32,168 nucleotides of DNA, from positions 1-32,168 of the forward strand of contig JAHJLI010000292.1 in the NCBI GenBank assembly GCA_018821785.1. Direction: 5' to 3'. Positions 15,963-24,550 of this stretch are shown piece after piece. Every line of letters starts with the position of its first letter. Position 1 is the first letter of the stretch. The stretch comes from Pseudomonadota bacterium. GTDB lineage: Bacteria; Desulfobacterota; Desulfobulbia; Desulfobulbales; Desulfocapsaceae. The position numbers and the translations under genes are program-made. A model generated the notes under the pieces. It was not told where the DNA came from and ran no database searches. It saw only the letters and a program-made list of their open reading frames with translations.

Positions 15963-17924
15963 ATGGCAAAACCACTAGAACTTATCAAGGTTGAGGATTT
16001 GACAATATGCGAATCAACCGCACAGATGATCACTAAGGCGAGAAACGATGGGGTGGAGCTTTTCTTTGATCGGGCTCATGCCATCAAGCCATGCCCGATA
16101 GGCGAGCAGTCTGCCTGTTGCAAGCACTGCTCCATGGGGCCTTGTCGAATGAATGTCAACAGCCCGTATGACCGGGTTGGGGTGTGCGGGGCAACGATCG
16201 ACACGATAGTCGCCAGGAATTTTGGCCGAATGGTTGCAGCGGGGACGGCAGCACATACCGATCATGGCATGGCGATGCTTGAACTGTTTCGTGATGTCAT
16301 TAACGGCAAGGTCAAGGATTTTTCCATCAAAGATCCGATCAAGCTCCTTGAGATTGCGACATCTCTCGATATTCCCACAGAAGGGCGTGAGTTGAAGGCT
16401 GTGGCCCTGGACCTGTATAAAGAGCTTGAGAGAACCTACACTCAGGTAGACGGTGAGATCCCCATGATGAAAAGGGTGCCGCCTAAAACCCTTGAACTTT
16501 GGCGGGCAGCCGGCATTGTGCCGCGAGGAGCAATGCGGGAAATCATGGAGATGATGCACCGTACGGCCATGGGTGTTGATCAGGATTACGAAAATATTAC
16601 CAAACAGATATCGCGTACAGCCCTCGCCGATGGCTGGGGTGGATCGATGGTGTCAACGGATATTTCCGATATCCTTTTCGGGACTCCATCGCCGGTCGAA
16701 ATTGAGTGTGATATGGGCGTGTTGAAGGAAGATCAGGTCAACATCATCGTTCACGGTCATGAACCCATTCTCCTGGAAGCTATGATCATCTCGGCAGCCG
16801 ATCCGACCTTGCAGGGAATGGCCAAGGATGCCGGAGCCAAGGGATTGAATCTGGTTGGTATGTGTTGTTCCGGGCTTGATGTCATGTCGCGGCATGGCCT
16901 GCCGCATGCCGGCAATTTCTCAAGCACAGAGGCGGTTTTGGTCACCGGGGCCGTTGACGCCATGACCGTTGACATCCAGTGCATCAAGCAGGACCTGAAA
17001 AAGGTCGCCGATTTTTATGATACCCCGTTTATCACTACCAACTATCGGGCGAAGATCGAGGGAGCTTTGCACATTCAGCTTGATGAACACGAGCCCTTGA
17101 AGTGCACCGATGAGATTATCATCAAGGCGATCACCAGATTTAAAACCCGGAAAAAACCAATTCAAATCCCCAGAAAAGTGAGCCGTGGTGTGCATGGCTT
17201 CTCCTTTGAGTATATCAACTATATGCTTGGCGGTTCGTTCCGTGGCAGCTATACTCCCCTTAATGATAACATTATTAATGGGCGCATTCGCGGGGTAGCC
17301 GGGGTTGTCGGCTGCACAAATCCACGGTCTAAACAGGATTATTCGCACGTAGAACTGGTTAAGGAACTCATTAAAAACGATGTCCTCGTCCTGCAGACCG
17401 GTTGTTCACAAATGGCCCTGGCCAAGGCGGGGCTCACCGGGCCTGGGGCGGCCGCTCTGGCCGGTCCGGGGCTTGCCGAGGTCTGCGAGACAGTCGGGAT
17501 GCCACCGGTACTTGGTCTTGGGGCCTGTGTCGACAACAGCAGAATACTTATTGCTGCCTCAGAGATGGTGAAGGTCGGTGGGCTTGGTGACTCCCTCGCC
17601 GATTTGCCGGCCGCAGGCTGTGCGCCTGAGTGGATGAGCGAGAAAGCCATTGCTATTGGCCATTATTTCGTAGCCTCCGGCATCTATGTTGTTTTTGGCC
17701 ATACCTTTCCCATGACCAAGGGGACCAAGTTTGAAAAACATCTTTTTGAAGATCTTGAAAAACTAGGGTTTGGCAAGTGGGCCGTTGCTGATGATCCAAG
17801 AGAAATGGCGAGACTGATGATTGCCCATATAGATAAAAAACGACAGCAACTGGGTATCGATAAAACGCGGGAGAGAGTTTTGTCGGATATGGCCGACAGG
17901 CGTGGACTTGATGCATCTGCCTGA
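15963..17924 (+). CDS. cooS: Second anaerobic carbon monoxide dehydrogenase catalytic subunit (CooS)
   Basis: A 653-residue paralogue of the CODH at 7546. ATG 15963 is preferred over an upstream in-frame start at 15882 because TCAGGAGG lies just before it and homology begins there. N-terminal cluster cysteines are present (CPIGEQSACCKHCSMGPC, then GVCGAT), as are the C-cluster motifs VHGHEPILLE, GMCCSGLD, VDIQCIKQD, VVGCTNPRS, QTGCSQMA and GACVDNSRI. No residue required for CO/CO2 chemistry appears lost. It has its own promoter and terminator-bounded unit with two small unknown genes downstream. No hydrogenase (CooH) or CooF gene is nearby, so its electron partner is not evident. It could supply CO to ACS, oxidise CO, or replace acsA under other conditions. 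Confidence 0.93.
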   Translation: MAKPLELIKVEDLTICESTAQMITKARNDGVELFFDRAHAIKPCPIGEQSACCKHCSMGPCRMNVNSPYDRVGVCGATIDTIVARNFGRMVAAGTAAHTDHGMAMLELFRDVINGKVKDFSIKDPIKLLEIATSLDIPTEGRELKAVALDLYKELERTYTQVDGEIPMMKRVPPKTLELWRAAGIVPRGAMREIMEMMHRTAMGVDQDYENITKQISRTALADGWGGSMVSTDISDILFGTPSPVEIECDMGVLKEDQVNIIVHGHEPILLEAMIISAADPTLQGMAKDAGAKGLNLVGMCCSGLDVMSRHGLPHAGNFSSTEAVLVTGAVDAMTVDIQCIKQDLKKVADFYDTPFITTNYRAKIEGALHIQLDEHEPLKCTDEIIIKAITRFKTRKKPIQIPRKVSRGVHGFSFEYINYMLGGSFRGSYTPLNDNIINGRIRGVAGVVGCTNPRSKQDYSHVELVKELIKNDVLVLQTGCSQMALAKAGLTGPGAAALAGPGLAEVCETVGMPPVLGLGACVDNSRILIAASEMVKVGGLGDSLADLPAAGCAPEWMSEKAIAIGHYFVASGIYVVFGHTFPMTKGTKFEKHLFEDLEKLGFGKWAVADDPREMARLMIAHIDKKRQQLGIDKTRERVLSDMADRRGLDASA

Positions 17925-18043
17925 AGTGGATCAATAGCTGCAGTATTTCCTGACGGCTCCTGAAAAAGGAAGGGAGACAGCACATCGAATATGCCGCCTC
18001 TCTTTCGGTTGTCTTCTTGGTAAGAATAGAAAGAGGGAAGAAT

Positions 18044-18481
18044 ATGGCGATTTTTAACGGCCGGTACCGGTGGGATGGCACGAAACAGGATGATCTTGAA
18101 CCTGTTGCCTGGTATCCCGGTGCTTATGATGTCAAGATTCTCGACCGTTCCGGAAGAGAGGGCAAGGTGCAGCACTTGAAACCTTTCATCTGCCTGTATG
18201 CACGAACAGGTGAAGGCCAGTCCATTTCCGCCAATCCTGAAAAGTTTGCCAAACGGATTTGCAGCGACTTCTCCCTGGATATAGATCGTGTACTTTGGGT
18301 TGAGGATCTCCTCACCGAAAATGAACGTTATGATATTATTCTCTTCACTCGAACCGGGAAAATGGGGAAGGGTTTCTTTTATCGAGCCGAAAAACGTCGG
18401 GCTCTCGAAGCCGAAGTGAAAATGATTGAACACGCGTTGAATGATCTGGTTGAAGAATCTCAACTCTTAAAGGGGAAATGA
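18044..18481 (+). CDS. Hypothetical protein downstream of cooS2
   Basis: A 145-residue protein from ATG 18044, preceded by GAGGGAAG. No family is recognised. The N-terminal half is mixed (FNGRYRWDG, VAWYPGAYDVKILD, FICLYARTG), then come a VLWVEDLL stretch and a basic/acidic C-terminal helix (EKRRALEAEVKMIEHALNDL). It is soluble, with no signal peptide and only two Cys, so it is not an obvious Fe-S carrier. It lies about 120 bp after cooS2 and 31 bp before another small gene on the same strand, apparently in the cooS2 transcript. It may be an accessory or regulatory partner of the second CODH, but nothing in the sequence proves this. Confidence 0.65.
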   Translation: MAIFNGRYRWDGTKQDDLEPVAWYPGAYDVKILDRSGREGKVQHLKPFICLYARTGEGQSISANPEKFAKRICSDFSLDIDRVLWVEDLLTENERYDIILFTRTGKMGKGFFYRAEKRRALEAEVKMIEHALNDLVEESQLLKGK

Positions 18482-18512
18482 TCGATAGCTGTTTGGCAGG
18501 AGGATATTGATC

Positions 18513-18716
18513 TTGGAGAGAGACCTAATACAAATCAGGTTGCGCGAATTGGAAGAAGAGATTGCTGAAACCATTCGACGACTTCCTGCCCATTCGGTGA
18601 AACCTCCGGTGATGATAGATCTTTTTGCTTTGGAAGATGAACGTGATATGTTGTTGAAAAAGCTGGGGCCGGATGAACCGGCCCCAGCTAGATTAAAAAC
18701 ACTTTCCAAGCTCTAG
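18513..18716 (+). CDS. Small coiled-coil hypothetical protein
   Basis: A 67-residue protein read from TTG 18513, which is 9 nt after AGGAGG. An in-frame TTG at 18507 is only 3 nt from that site and less likely. The sequence is two charged helices (RDLIQIRLRELEEEIAETI, then a Glu/Asp/Lys-rich segment) around a short PAHSVKPPV linker, typical of a helical-hairpin or coiled-coil adaptor. It is the last gene of the cooS2 unit, and its stop codon falls inside palindromic repeat copy E. Function unknown. Confidence 0.5.
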   Translation: MERDLIQIRLRELEEEIAETIRRLPAHSVKPPVMIDLFALEDERDMLLKKLGPDEPAPARLKTLSKL

Positions 18717-18775
18717 TCCCGAAAAATGGGATAAGTCACTTACAAAAAATGTGGGAATATCTTTTGTAAGCGACT
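18713..18775 (-). repeat. Dispersed palindromic element, copy E (minus orientation)
   Basis: On the minus strand GTCGCTTACAAAA pairs with TTTTTTGTAAGTGAC and is followed by TTATCCCATTTTTCGGGACTAG. It fills the space between two convergent genes and overlaps the stop of the upstream one. The strong stem could also act as a two-way terminator. Confidence 0.8.
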
Positions 18776-18777
18776 CC

Positions 18778-21459
18778 TTATTGTTTTCCCACCCGAACGG
18801 CACACACCTTGGTTTCAGGAATCTTAGCCACAGGGTCCAGTGCTCCACTTGTCAATACGTTGGTAGGTGATTCCGCAAAATGAAAGGTCATGGAAACGAT
18901 CCCCGGCGGACAGATCCTGCTCACCCGGGCTTTTGCAGAGACCTGTCCCCTTCGGGAGCTGATATTTACCATTTCTTTATCAGCGATGCCCAGTCTTTTG
19001 GCATCCTTGGGATTGATGTTCAGTTGCTCTTCACTGTCCAGTTGATTGAGGCCGTCCACCCGGCGGGTCATACTGCCGGTGTGATAGTGGAACAGACTCC
19101 GGTCAGTGGTCAGCAGCAACGGATATGCATCGTCTGGAAGCTCGGCAGACTCGCGGAATGAGAGCGGCATCAGTTTTGCGCGGCCACTGGCCGTTGCAAA
19201 GAGCCCCTTTTCGGCTGCATGAAGGATCGGAGTGCCGGAATGATCCTTAGTCGGGCATGGCCATTGAATTCCACCCTGCTCCAGTCGGTCATAGGTGATT
19301 CCGGCATAACTGGGTGTAACCGAGGTGATTTCCGTCATGATTTCCTGAGGATTAGCATAATCAAAGCCTTGGGACTTCATCCTTTTGGCGATGTCACAGA
19401 CGATCTGCCAATCGGGTCTGGCCTGCCCTTTTGGGGCAATAGCCTGACGAACTCGCTGTATTCGTCGCTCCGTATTGGTAAAGGTGCCGTCTTTTTCTGC
19501 AAAGGTGGCTGCCGGCAGCACTACATCCGCCATTTGCGCGGTTTCTGTCATAAAAATATCCTGTACCACCAAAAAGGGAAGCTTTTCCAGAGCAGCTACG
19601 GCATGGGAGGAATTGGCGTCGCTTATGACCGGATTTTCCCCCACCAGATACAGGGACCGGACGGTGCCGTCATAAATCTTGTCAAAAATCGCCGTGTGGG
19701 TCAGGCCCGGCACAGGCGATAATTTCTTTTGCCAGGCGGTTTCAAATTTTTCCATGGCTTTCGGATCATCCACTTTTTGATATCCCGGGTACACATTGGG
19801 CAATGCCCCCATATCACAGGAACCCTGGACATTGTTCTGGCCCCTCAATGGATTGACACCGGTTGAGGGCTTGCCGATATTGCCCGTGACAAGAGCCAGG
19901 TTGCTGATGGCGAAAACATTGTCAGTGCCATGACTGTGTTGGGTAATGCCCATGCAGTAAAGAATGCTGGCCGGGCTGTTCTCGGCGTACATCAGGGCGG
20001 CTTTTTTGATGAGCGCCGCGGGCACCGAGGTGATCTGTTCAACACGGGCCAGATCAAATTCAGAGAGTGATGCAACGAATTCATCGTAGTTATCACACCG
20101 TTCTTTGATAAACGTGGTGTCGGCAAGTCCCTGATCGACAATGACACGGATCATGCCCATGAGCAGAGCTACATCGGTTCCTGGCCGGTGCTGGAGAAAA
20201 AGAGTGGCATGGCGGCACAGATCGATTTCTTTTGGATTGGCAACAATCAGTTTGGCCCCGTTCCGGGCGGCCTTTTTCACCTGCAGGGCAATGATGGGGT
20301 GAGCCTGGGTCGTATTGGTGCCGATGGCCAGAATGGCTTTGGCGCCGATTATTTCATTGATGGAGTTGGTCATTGCGCCGCTTCCCAAAGTGGTGGCCAG
20401 ACCGGCCACGGTTGGGGAGTGTCAGAGGCGGGCGCAGTGATCAATGGTATTGGTCTCCATCACTGATCGAGTAAATTTCTGAAGTAGATAATTGTCTTCA
20501 TTGGTCATACGGGCCGAGGCCAGGGTGGCAAACCCGTCACCCTTACTCTTGGAAAAGTTGTCAGCAATAAGGTCCAAAGCTTCATCCCAGCTTGCCTCCA
20601 CCAACTTTCCGTCTTTTTTTACCCATGGGGTTTTCAGGCGATCAGGGTGGTTGACAAAGTCGTACCCAAACCGTCCTTTGACACAAAGGCTTCCTTTGTT
20701 TACTGGATTGTTCCGATCGCCCCTGACTGACACAATGCGGTCACCTCGGACTCCGAGGAACAGGCCACATCCCACACCGCAGTAAGTACAGATACTGCTG
20801 ACTTCCCGCATTGGAGCCTGAGCGGTTTTGACGGCTAGCGCTCCAACCGGGCACCGGACCACGCACTCACCGCAGGATTCACACCTGGATTGAGCAATGG
20901 GCTTATTGCCAAGGGTTGCGACAATGCAGGAAACTCCCCGCTGCGCATAATCAATGGCGTTGATGTTCTGCAACTCATCACAGGTGCGGATACAGATGCC
21001 GCACATTATGCATTTGCTGTGATCGATGTCGAAAAATGGGTTGGAGGTATCTTTGGGAATAGTACGTACGGAGCGTCTATAGCGTTTCATTCCCTCCTGA
21101 GTGACCCCCACATAGTGGGCCACACGCTGAAGCTCGCAGTCATTGTCTTTTTCGCAGGTCAGGCAGGTCAATGGATGGTATGCCACTAGGAGTTCCACGG
21201 AACTTTTCCGTATCTGCATAACCTCGGGATCTTCGGTGCTGATGGCCATGCCGTCTTGAACCGGCAATTTGCAGGAGATGGCAATTTTTTTATTATCCAC
21301 TTTGACCACGCAGACCCTGCACAGACCGGCAGGTGCCAGATCCGGGTGGTTGCAAAGGTTGGGGATATACAGACCATTGGCGAGGGCAGCCTGCAAGACT
21401 GTCATTCCGGATCTAGCAGTAATCGCAAGTCCATCTATCGTAATGTTGACGTTATTCAT
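18778..21459 (-). CDS. fdhA: NAD(P)-linked formate dehydrogenase catalytic subunit, selenocysteine-containing (in-frame UGA at codon 346)
   Basis: One 893-residue selenoprotein. The UGA at 20424-20422 sits in HCARL-U-HSPTVAGL, the invariant active-site motif of molybdo/tungsto formate dehydrogenases, and both flanks are in the same frame. A SECIS-like hairpin GTGGCC-GGTCT-GGCCAC follows the UGA by 12 nt, with a GGUCU loop as in E. coli fdhF. Domains: NuoG-type 2Fe-2S (C36, C47, C50, C63), a His-Cys 4Fe-4S (H95, C99, C102, C108), two 4Fe-4S (C150-C160 and C193-C203), the catalytic-domain 4Fe-4S (C224, C227, C231 and a later Cys), and the bis-MGD domain. It interconverts CO2 and formate, supplying the methyl branch of the Wood-Ljungdahl pathway. 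Its start, after GGAGG, abuts the stop of the NuoF-like gene. Confidence 0.95.
20393..20409 (-). promoter_or_regulatory. SECIS apical stem-loop of fdhA
   Basis: On the minus strand GTGGCC-GGTCT-GGCCAC forms a perfect 6-bp stem, with 12 nt between the UGA and the stem. The GGUCU loop matches the known SelB-binding loop of E. coli formate dehydrogenase mRNA. Confidence 0.8.
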
Positions 21460-23346
21460 TTAAGATACCTCCGTCTTTACTCTGGGGGATACACAGTCCA
21501 CAGCACTGAATTTGTTCGGGCATTTTTCCATGCATACCCCGCATTGAACACACAGGGACTGATCAATGACATGGACCTGTTTCTTCTCCCCGGAAATGGC
21601 ATTGACCGGACAGGATTTGGCACAAAGGGTGCATCCCTTGCATTTATCTTCTAATATAACATATGAAATCAATGATTTGCATACTTTTGCCGGGCAGCAT
21701 TTGTCATAAATATGGGCGTCATATTCTGATTTGAAATAGCGAAGGGTTGTCAGCACCGGATTTGCCGCTGTTTGGCCCAGGCCGCATACCGAACCGCCAT
21801 GAACGGAATGGCTCAACTCATAGAGTAGTTCATGGTCTCCTTCCTTTCCCCTGCCCTTACAGATATCTTTTAAAATCTCCAGGAGCTGTTTGGTGCCCAG
21901 CCGACACGGAACACACTGACCACATGATTCGATCTCAGTAAAATCGAGAAAATACCGAGCCACATCTACCATGCAGGTTTTTTCATCCAACACTACCATG
22001 CCGCCGGAGCCCATGATGGAGCCGGCCTCATCCAGGGAATCATAGTCAATTGGGGTATCCAGCAGGGATTCGGGCAGGCATCCGCCGGAAGGCCCGCCGG
22101 TCTGTACGGCTTTGAATTCCCCGCCATCGGAAACACCGCCACCTATATCGTAAATTATTTGACGGAGGGTGATGCCCATAGGCACTTCAATAAGACCGCA
22201 ATTATTCACTTTTCCGGTCAAGGCAAAAATAGCCGTGCCTGTGCTTTTTTCAGTTCCCACACTGGCAAACCATTCAGCACCCTTAACGATGATCATTGGA
22301 GCTGAGGCAAAGGTTTTAACATTGTTCAACAGGGTGGGTTTGTCATAGAGACCGATTTCAGTGGTCCTGGGCCTGGGGGCGACTCGGGGCATGCCTCTTT
22401 TGCCTTCGATGGAAAGGGTCAGGGCTGTGGATTCGCCACAGACAAAAGCACCGGCTCCTGGAAATATGTTGATATCAAAACAAAAATCCGTTCCCAGAAT
22501 GTTTTTTCCCAACAATCCTTTTTCATGGGCCTGTGCAATAGCCATCTCCAGCCGTTTGATGGCCAGGGGATATTCTGCACGGACATAAATGTAGCCGGTT
22601 TGCGAGCCAATGGTATACCCGGCAATGATCATGCCTTCAATGACGGAATGGGGGTCGCCTTCAATGACGGCCCGGTCCATAAAAGCGCCTGGATCGCCTT
22701 CGTCTGCATTACAGACTACGTATTTCGGCGTCCCCTTTGCCTTTAGTCCGGCTTCCCATTTCCTGCCGGCAGGAAAGCCGCCGCCGCCCCTGCCGCGCAG
22801 GCCAGATCTTTTCATAATATCCACGACCTCTTCCTGGGTCATGGTCAAGGCCTTGTTCAGTCCTTCATAGCCTTGGTTGGCAATGTAGTGATTGATATTG
22901 GTGGGGTCAATGACCCCGCAATTGCGAAAGACGCGCCTTTCCTGGGGTTTAAAGGACGGGGTGTCAAGAACTCTGGAAACTCCTTCAATTTTTCCATCGC
23001 CGAAAGTCCCCAATGTATAGTGGGCAAGCGGGTCTTCACCAACCAGGTAAGCGTCTGTTATCTCCGTTACCATGGAAGGGGTCACATTTCTGTAACTGAT
23101 CGTGGGTTTTCCAGGCTTGGCAATGTTCACCAGGGGTTCGGCATAGCAGGGACCTATACATCCGACCTCAGTGATATGGGCGGTGATTCCCTTTTGTTCC
23201 AGCTCTTGTTCAAATGCCTTGACCACTGCCATGGCGCCTGCAGATCGACCGCAGGTAGCCGTTCCGATCATGATTTGCGGGTTGTTGTCATTTCGTAACG
23301 CATTCCACTCTTGCCTGGCATCTTCCTGTAATTGAGTAAAGGTCAT
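21460..23346 (-). CDS. NuoF/HndC-like NADH-binding flavoprotein subunit of formate dehydrogenase
   Basis: A 628-residue protein. The N-terminal thioredoxin-like 2Fe-2S domain has C32, C63 and C67; only one Cys is seen in the first motif (TATCGRSAG), so the cluster may be altered. The NuoF core follows, with GRGGGGFPAGRKW (185-197) for NADH, CNADEGDPGAF (212-222) and GAGAFVCGEST for FMN, then an SLBB domain and the N3 4Fe-4S motif ESCGQCVPC. The C-terminal tail carries two 4Fe-4S ferredoxin motifs (CKGCTLCAKSCP and CVQCGVCMEKCP). The family links NAD(P)H to hydrogenases or formate dehydrogenases. The added ferredoxin domain is typical of soluble, sometimes electron-bifurcating, forms. The start overlaps the stop of the NuoE-like gene by ATGA, and fdhA begins immediately after. 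Confidence 0.92.
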   Translation of the reverse strand: MTFTQLQEDARQEWNALRNDNNPQIMIGTATCGRSAGAMAVVKAFEQELEQKGITAHITEVGCIGPCYAEPLVNIAKPGKPTISYRNVTPSMVTEITDAYLVGEDPLAHYTLGTFGDGKIEGVSRVLDTPSFKPQERRVFRNCGVIDPTNINHYIANQGYEGLNKALTMTQEEVVDIMKRSGLRGRGGGGFPAGRKWEAGLKAKGTPKYVVCNADEGDPGAFMDRAVIEGDPHSVIEGMIIAGYTIGSQTGYIYVRAEYPLAIKRLEMAIAQAHEKGLLGKNILGTDFCFDINIFPGAGAFVCGESTALTLSIEGKRGMPRVAPRPRTTEIGLYDKPTLLNNVKTFASAPMIIVKGAEWFASVGTEKSTGTAIFALTGKVNNCGLIEVPMGITLRQIIYDIGGGVSDGGEFKAVQTGGPSGGCLPESLLDTPIDYDSLDEAGSIMGSGGMVVLDEKTCMVDVARYFLDFTEIESCGQCVPCRLGTKQLLEILKDICKGRGKEGDHELLYELSHSVHGGSVCGLGQTAANPVLTTLRYFKSEYDAHIYDKCCPAKVCKSLISYVILEDKCKGCTLCAKSCPVNAISGEKKQVHVIDQSLCVQCGVCMEKCPNKFSAVDCVSPRVKTEVS

Positions 23347-23798
23347 TCTGTTTTCCTCCCATCGATAATCTCTGCGACCATTTTGGGGGTCAGCTTGGCT
23401 TCAACTTCCTCATCGATCATCACACAAGGAGCCAATGCGCAGCAGCCGATGCAGGCCACCGTTTCAAGCGTATATTGCAGGTCCTTGGTGGTCTCTCCTT
23501 CAACAATGCCTAATGATCTTTCCGCCTCTTCGAGGATTTTCTCAGCACCCCTTACATGACAGGCAGTGCCGCGACATACCAAGAAAGAGTGTTTGCCTCT
23601 GGGGGTGAACCGGAATTGTGCATAAAAGGATGCAACAGCATACACCCGGCTTTCCGAAAGGCCGGTTGTTCGGGCAATTTCCAGCATGGCATCATCAGGC
23701 AGATACCCCAATTCTCCTTGAACTTTCTGCAGAATCGGGATGAGCTGATCCCGCTTTCCTTCATAGGGCGAAAGTATTTCATGTAAGCGTTCTTTCAT
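23343..23798 (-). CDS. NuoE/HndA-like 2Fe-2S subunit of formate dehydrogenase
   Basis: A 151-residue thioredoxin-fold ferredoxin of normal NuoE/HndA length. The 2Fe-2S ligands are C75 and C80 (CRGTAC) and C116 and C120 (CIGCC), the family's Cx4C...Cx3C pattern. It carries electrons within the NADH-dependent module together with the NuoF-like protein. It is first in a three-gene operon ending in fdhA. ATG 23798 follows AAGGAG, and its stop overlaps the next start by 4 bp, indicating translational coupling. A cluster of 12-bp tandem repeats lies 60-95 bp upstream. Confidence 0.92.
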   Translation of the reverse strand: MKERLHEILSPYEGKRDQLIPILQKVQGELGYLPDDAMLEIARTTGLSESRVYAVASFYAQFRFTPRGKHSFLVCRGTACHVRGAEKILEEAERSLGIVEGETTKDLQYTLETVACIGCCALAPCVMIDEEVEAKLTPKMVAEIIDGRKTE

Positions 23799-23856
23799 TG
23801 TGTTCTCCTTATCACCTTTGTTGTCTTATTGTATAAGCCAAATTTGTTTCCAGTCG

Positions 23857-23892
23857 GTGGAAAATACGGATGAAAATATCGTGGAAAATACA
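23857..23892. repeat. Three tandem 12-bp repeats upstream of the formate dehydrogenase operon
   Basis: Units GTGGAAAATACG, GATGAAAATATC and GTGGAAAATACA lie head to tail. The first and third share 11 of 12 bases. Direct repeats at near one helical turn, 59-94 bp before the fdh start codon, look like a multimeric activator or repressor site. Confidence 0.6.
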
Positions 23893-23951
23893 GTATCTGG
23901 TCTAAAATGTAAATATCTCTTATCCTAATATCATCATTGTGAATGCTTCTC

Positions 23952-23967
23952 TGGCAGTTGGTATGCT
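23952..23967 (+). promoter_or_regulatory. Sigma54-like promoter site (TGGCAG-N5-ATGCT)
   Basis: The GG at 23953-23954 and GC at 23965-23966 are separated by exactly 10 bp, as in -24/-12 promoters. It reads towards the zinc-ribbon gene at 24136. The match is good but not perfect (consensus TGGCAC-N5-TTGCT). Confidence 0.35.
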
Positions 23968-24135
23968 TTTAGAAAAACAATAAACTAGAAACTTTGATAA
24001 GCGTCAGTTTGATTTTCTCGGTTTTTTGCTTATTGTTTGAGTGACAGATCAGTGGAGTAAAACAATTCATTCTCAGAATGAAGTTATCTGGCTCATGTGG
24101 CAGGAATCTAACAATTAAGGAAAAGGAGATTCATT

Positions 24136-24312
24136 ATGGCAGATCAACATTGTCCAGGATTTGAGAGCAATAAGACTTTGAGTGAAGTGAAAGTCAAATG
24201 TCCGGAGTGCGGCAAAGAATGGGCGGTTTTCTCTGATGAGCTAGAGAAAACCGTCAAATGTTCTGCTTGCAAAGCCAGTTTTGATGCCAAAGCCTGCAAG
24301 ACCAAATGCTAG
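24136..24312 (+). CDS. Small zinc-ribbon protein
   Basis: A 58-residue protein starting at ATG 24136 after AAAGGAGAT. It has two Cys pairs forming a zinc ribbon or rubredoxin-like knuckle (CPECGK around residues 22-27 and CSACKA around 44-49), plus additional Cys at residues 6, 54 and the last position. It may bind zinc or iron. Its function is unknown. It is a single-gene unit with a possible sigma54 promoter upstream and a strong terminator directly after, which supports a real, separately controlled gene. Confidence 0.8.
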   Translation: MADQHCPGFESNKTLSEVKVKCPECGKEWAVFSDELEKTVKCSACKASFDAKACKTKC

Positions 24313-24338
24313 TTCTGCGTTGCCTCTGACCAGCCACC

Positions 24339-24380
24339 GGCCCTATTGAAATGATGCTTTTTCAATAGGGCCATTTTTTT
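24339..24380 (+). terminator. Rho-independent terminator after the zinc-ribbon gene
   Basis: GGCCCTATTGAAA and TTTTTCAATAGGGCC form a long stem around a short loop, followed by a run of T. Confidence 0.92.
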
Positions 24381-24413
24381 CTGATGACTTTTGTCGATAT
24401 ATTTCTCTCTCGT

Positions 24414-24442
24414 TTTACAAATGCGTTTTTATACCATATAAT
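24414..24442 (+). promoter_or_regulatory. Sigma70 promoter of the chemoreceptor gene
   Basis: TTTACA (24414-24419) and a perfect TATAAT (24437-24442) are separated by 17 bp. The leader before ATG 24551 would be about 100 nt. No flagellar sigma28 promoter was seen. Confidence 0.7.
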
Positions 24443-24550
24443 CAGAGATGTCGATCAGGTTTTGGTCGGTGATAAACGTTTACCAAGATACGGCCTTGTG
24501 CTTTTTGGAGACAGTCTTGCAAATTATAACTCGTTGACAAGGAGGCTGTT

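Larger units (their letters stand above)
23799..24135. other. Divergent intergenic region between the fdh operon and the zinc-ribbon gene
   Basis: About 340 bp of AT-rich DNA without a gene. It holds three tandem 12-bp repeats (23857-23892), a sigma54-like site pointing right (23952-23967), and the ribosome sites of both flanking genes. No clear sigma70 promoter was seen for the fdh operon; a TATACAAT-like -10 near 23830 on the minus strand lacks a good -35. Confidence 0.5.

Noticed and set aside
17684-18463. Minus-strand open frame of 259 codons across the cooS2 end and the next gene
   Set aside because: No family motif or ribosome site; the plus-strand gene 18044-18481 has a ribosome site and fits the operon.
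20409-20424. Nonsense mutation or frameshift splitting fdhA
   Set aside because: The UGA is the known selenocysteine position, both flanks are in frame, and a SECIS hairpin follows.
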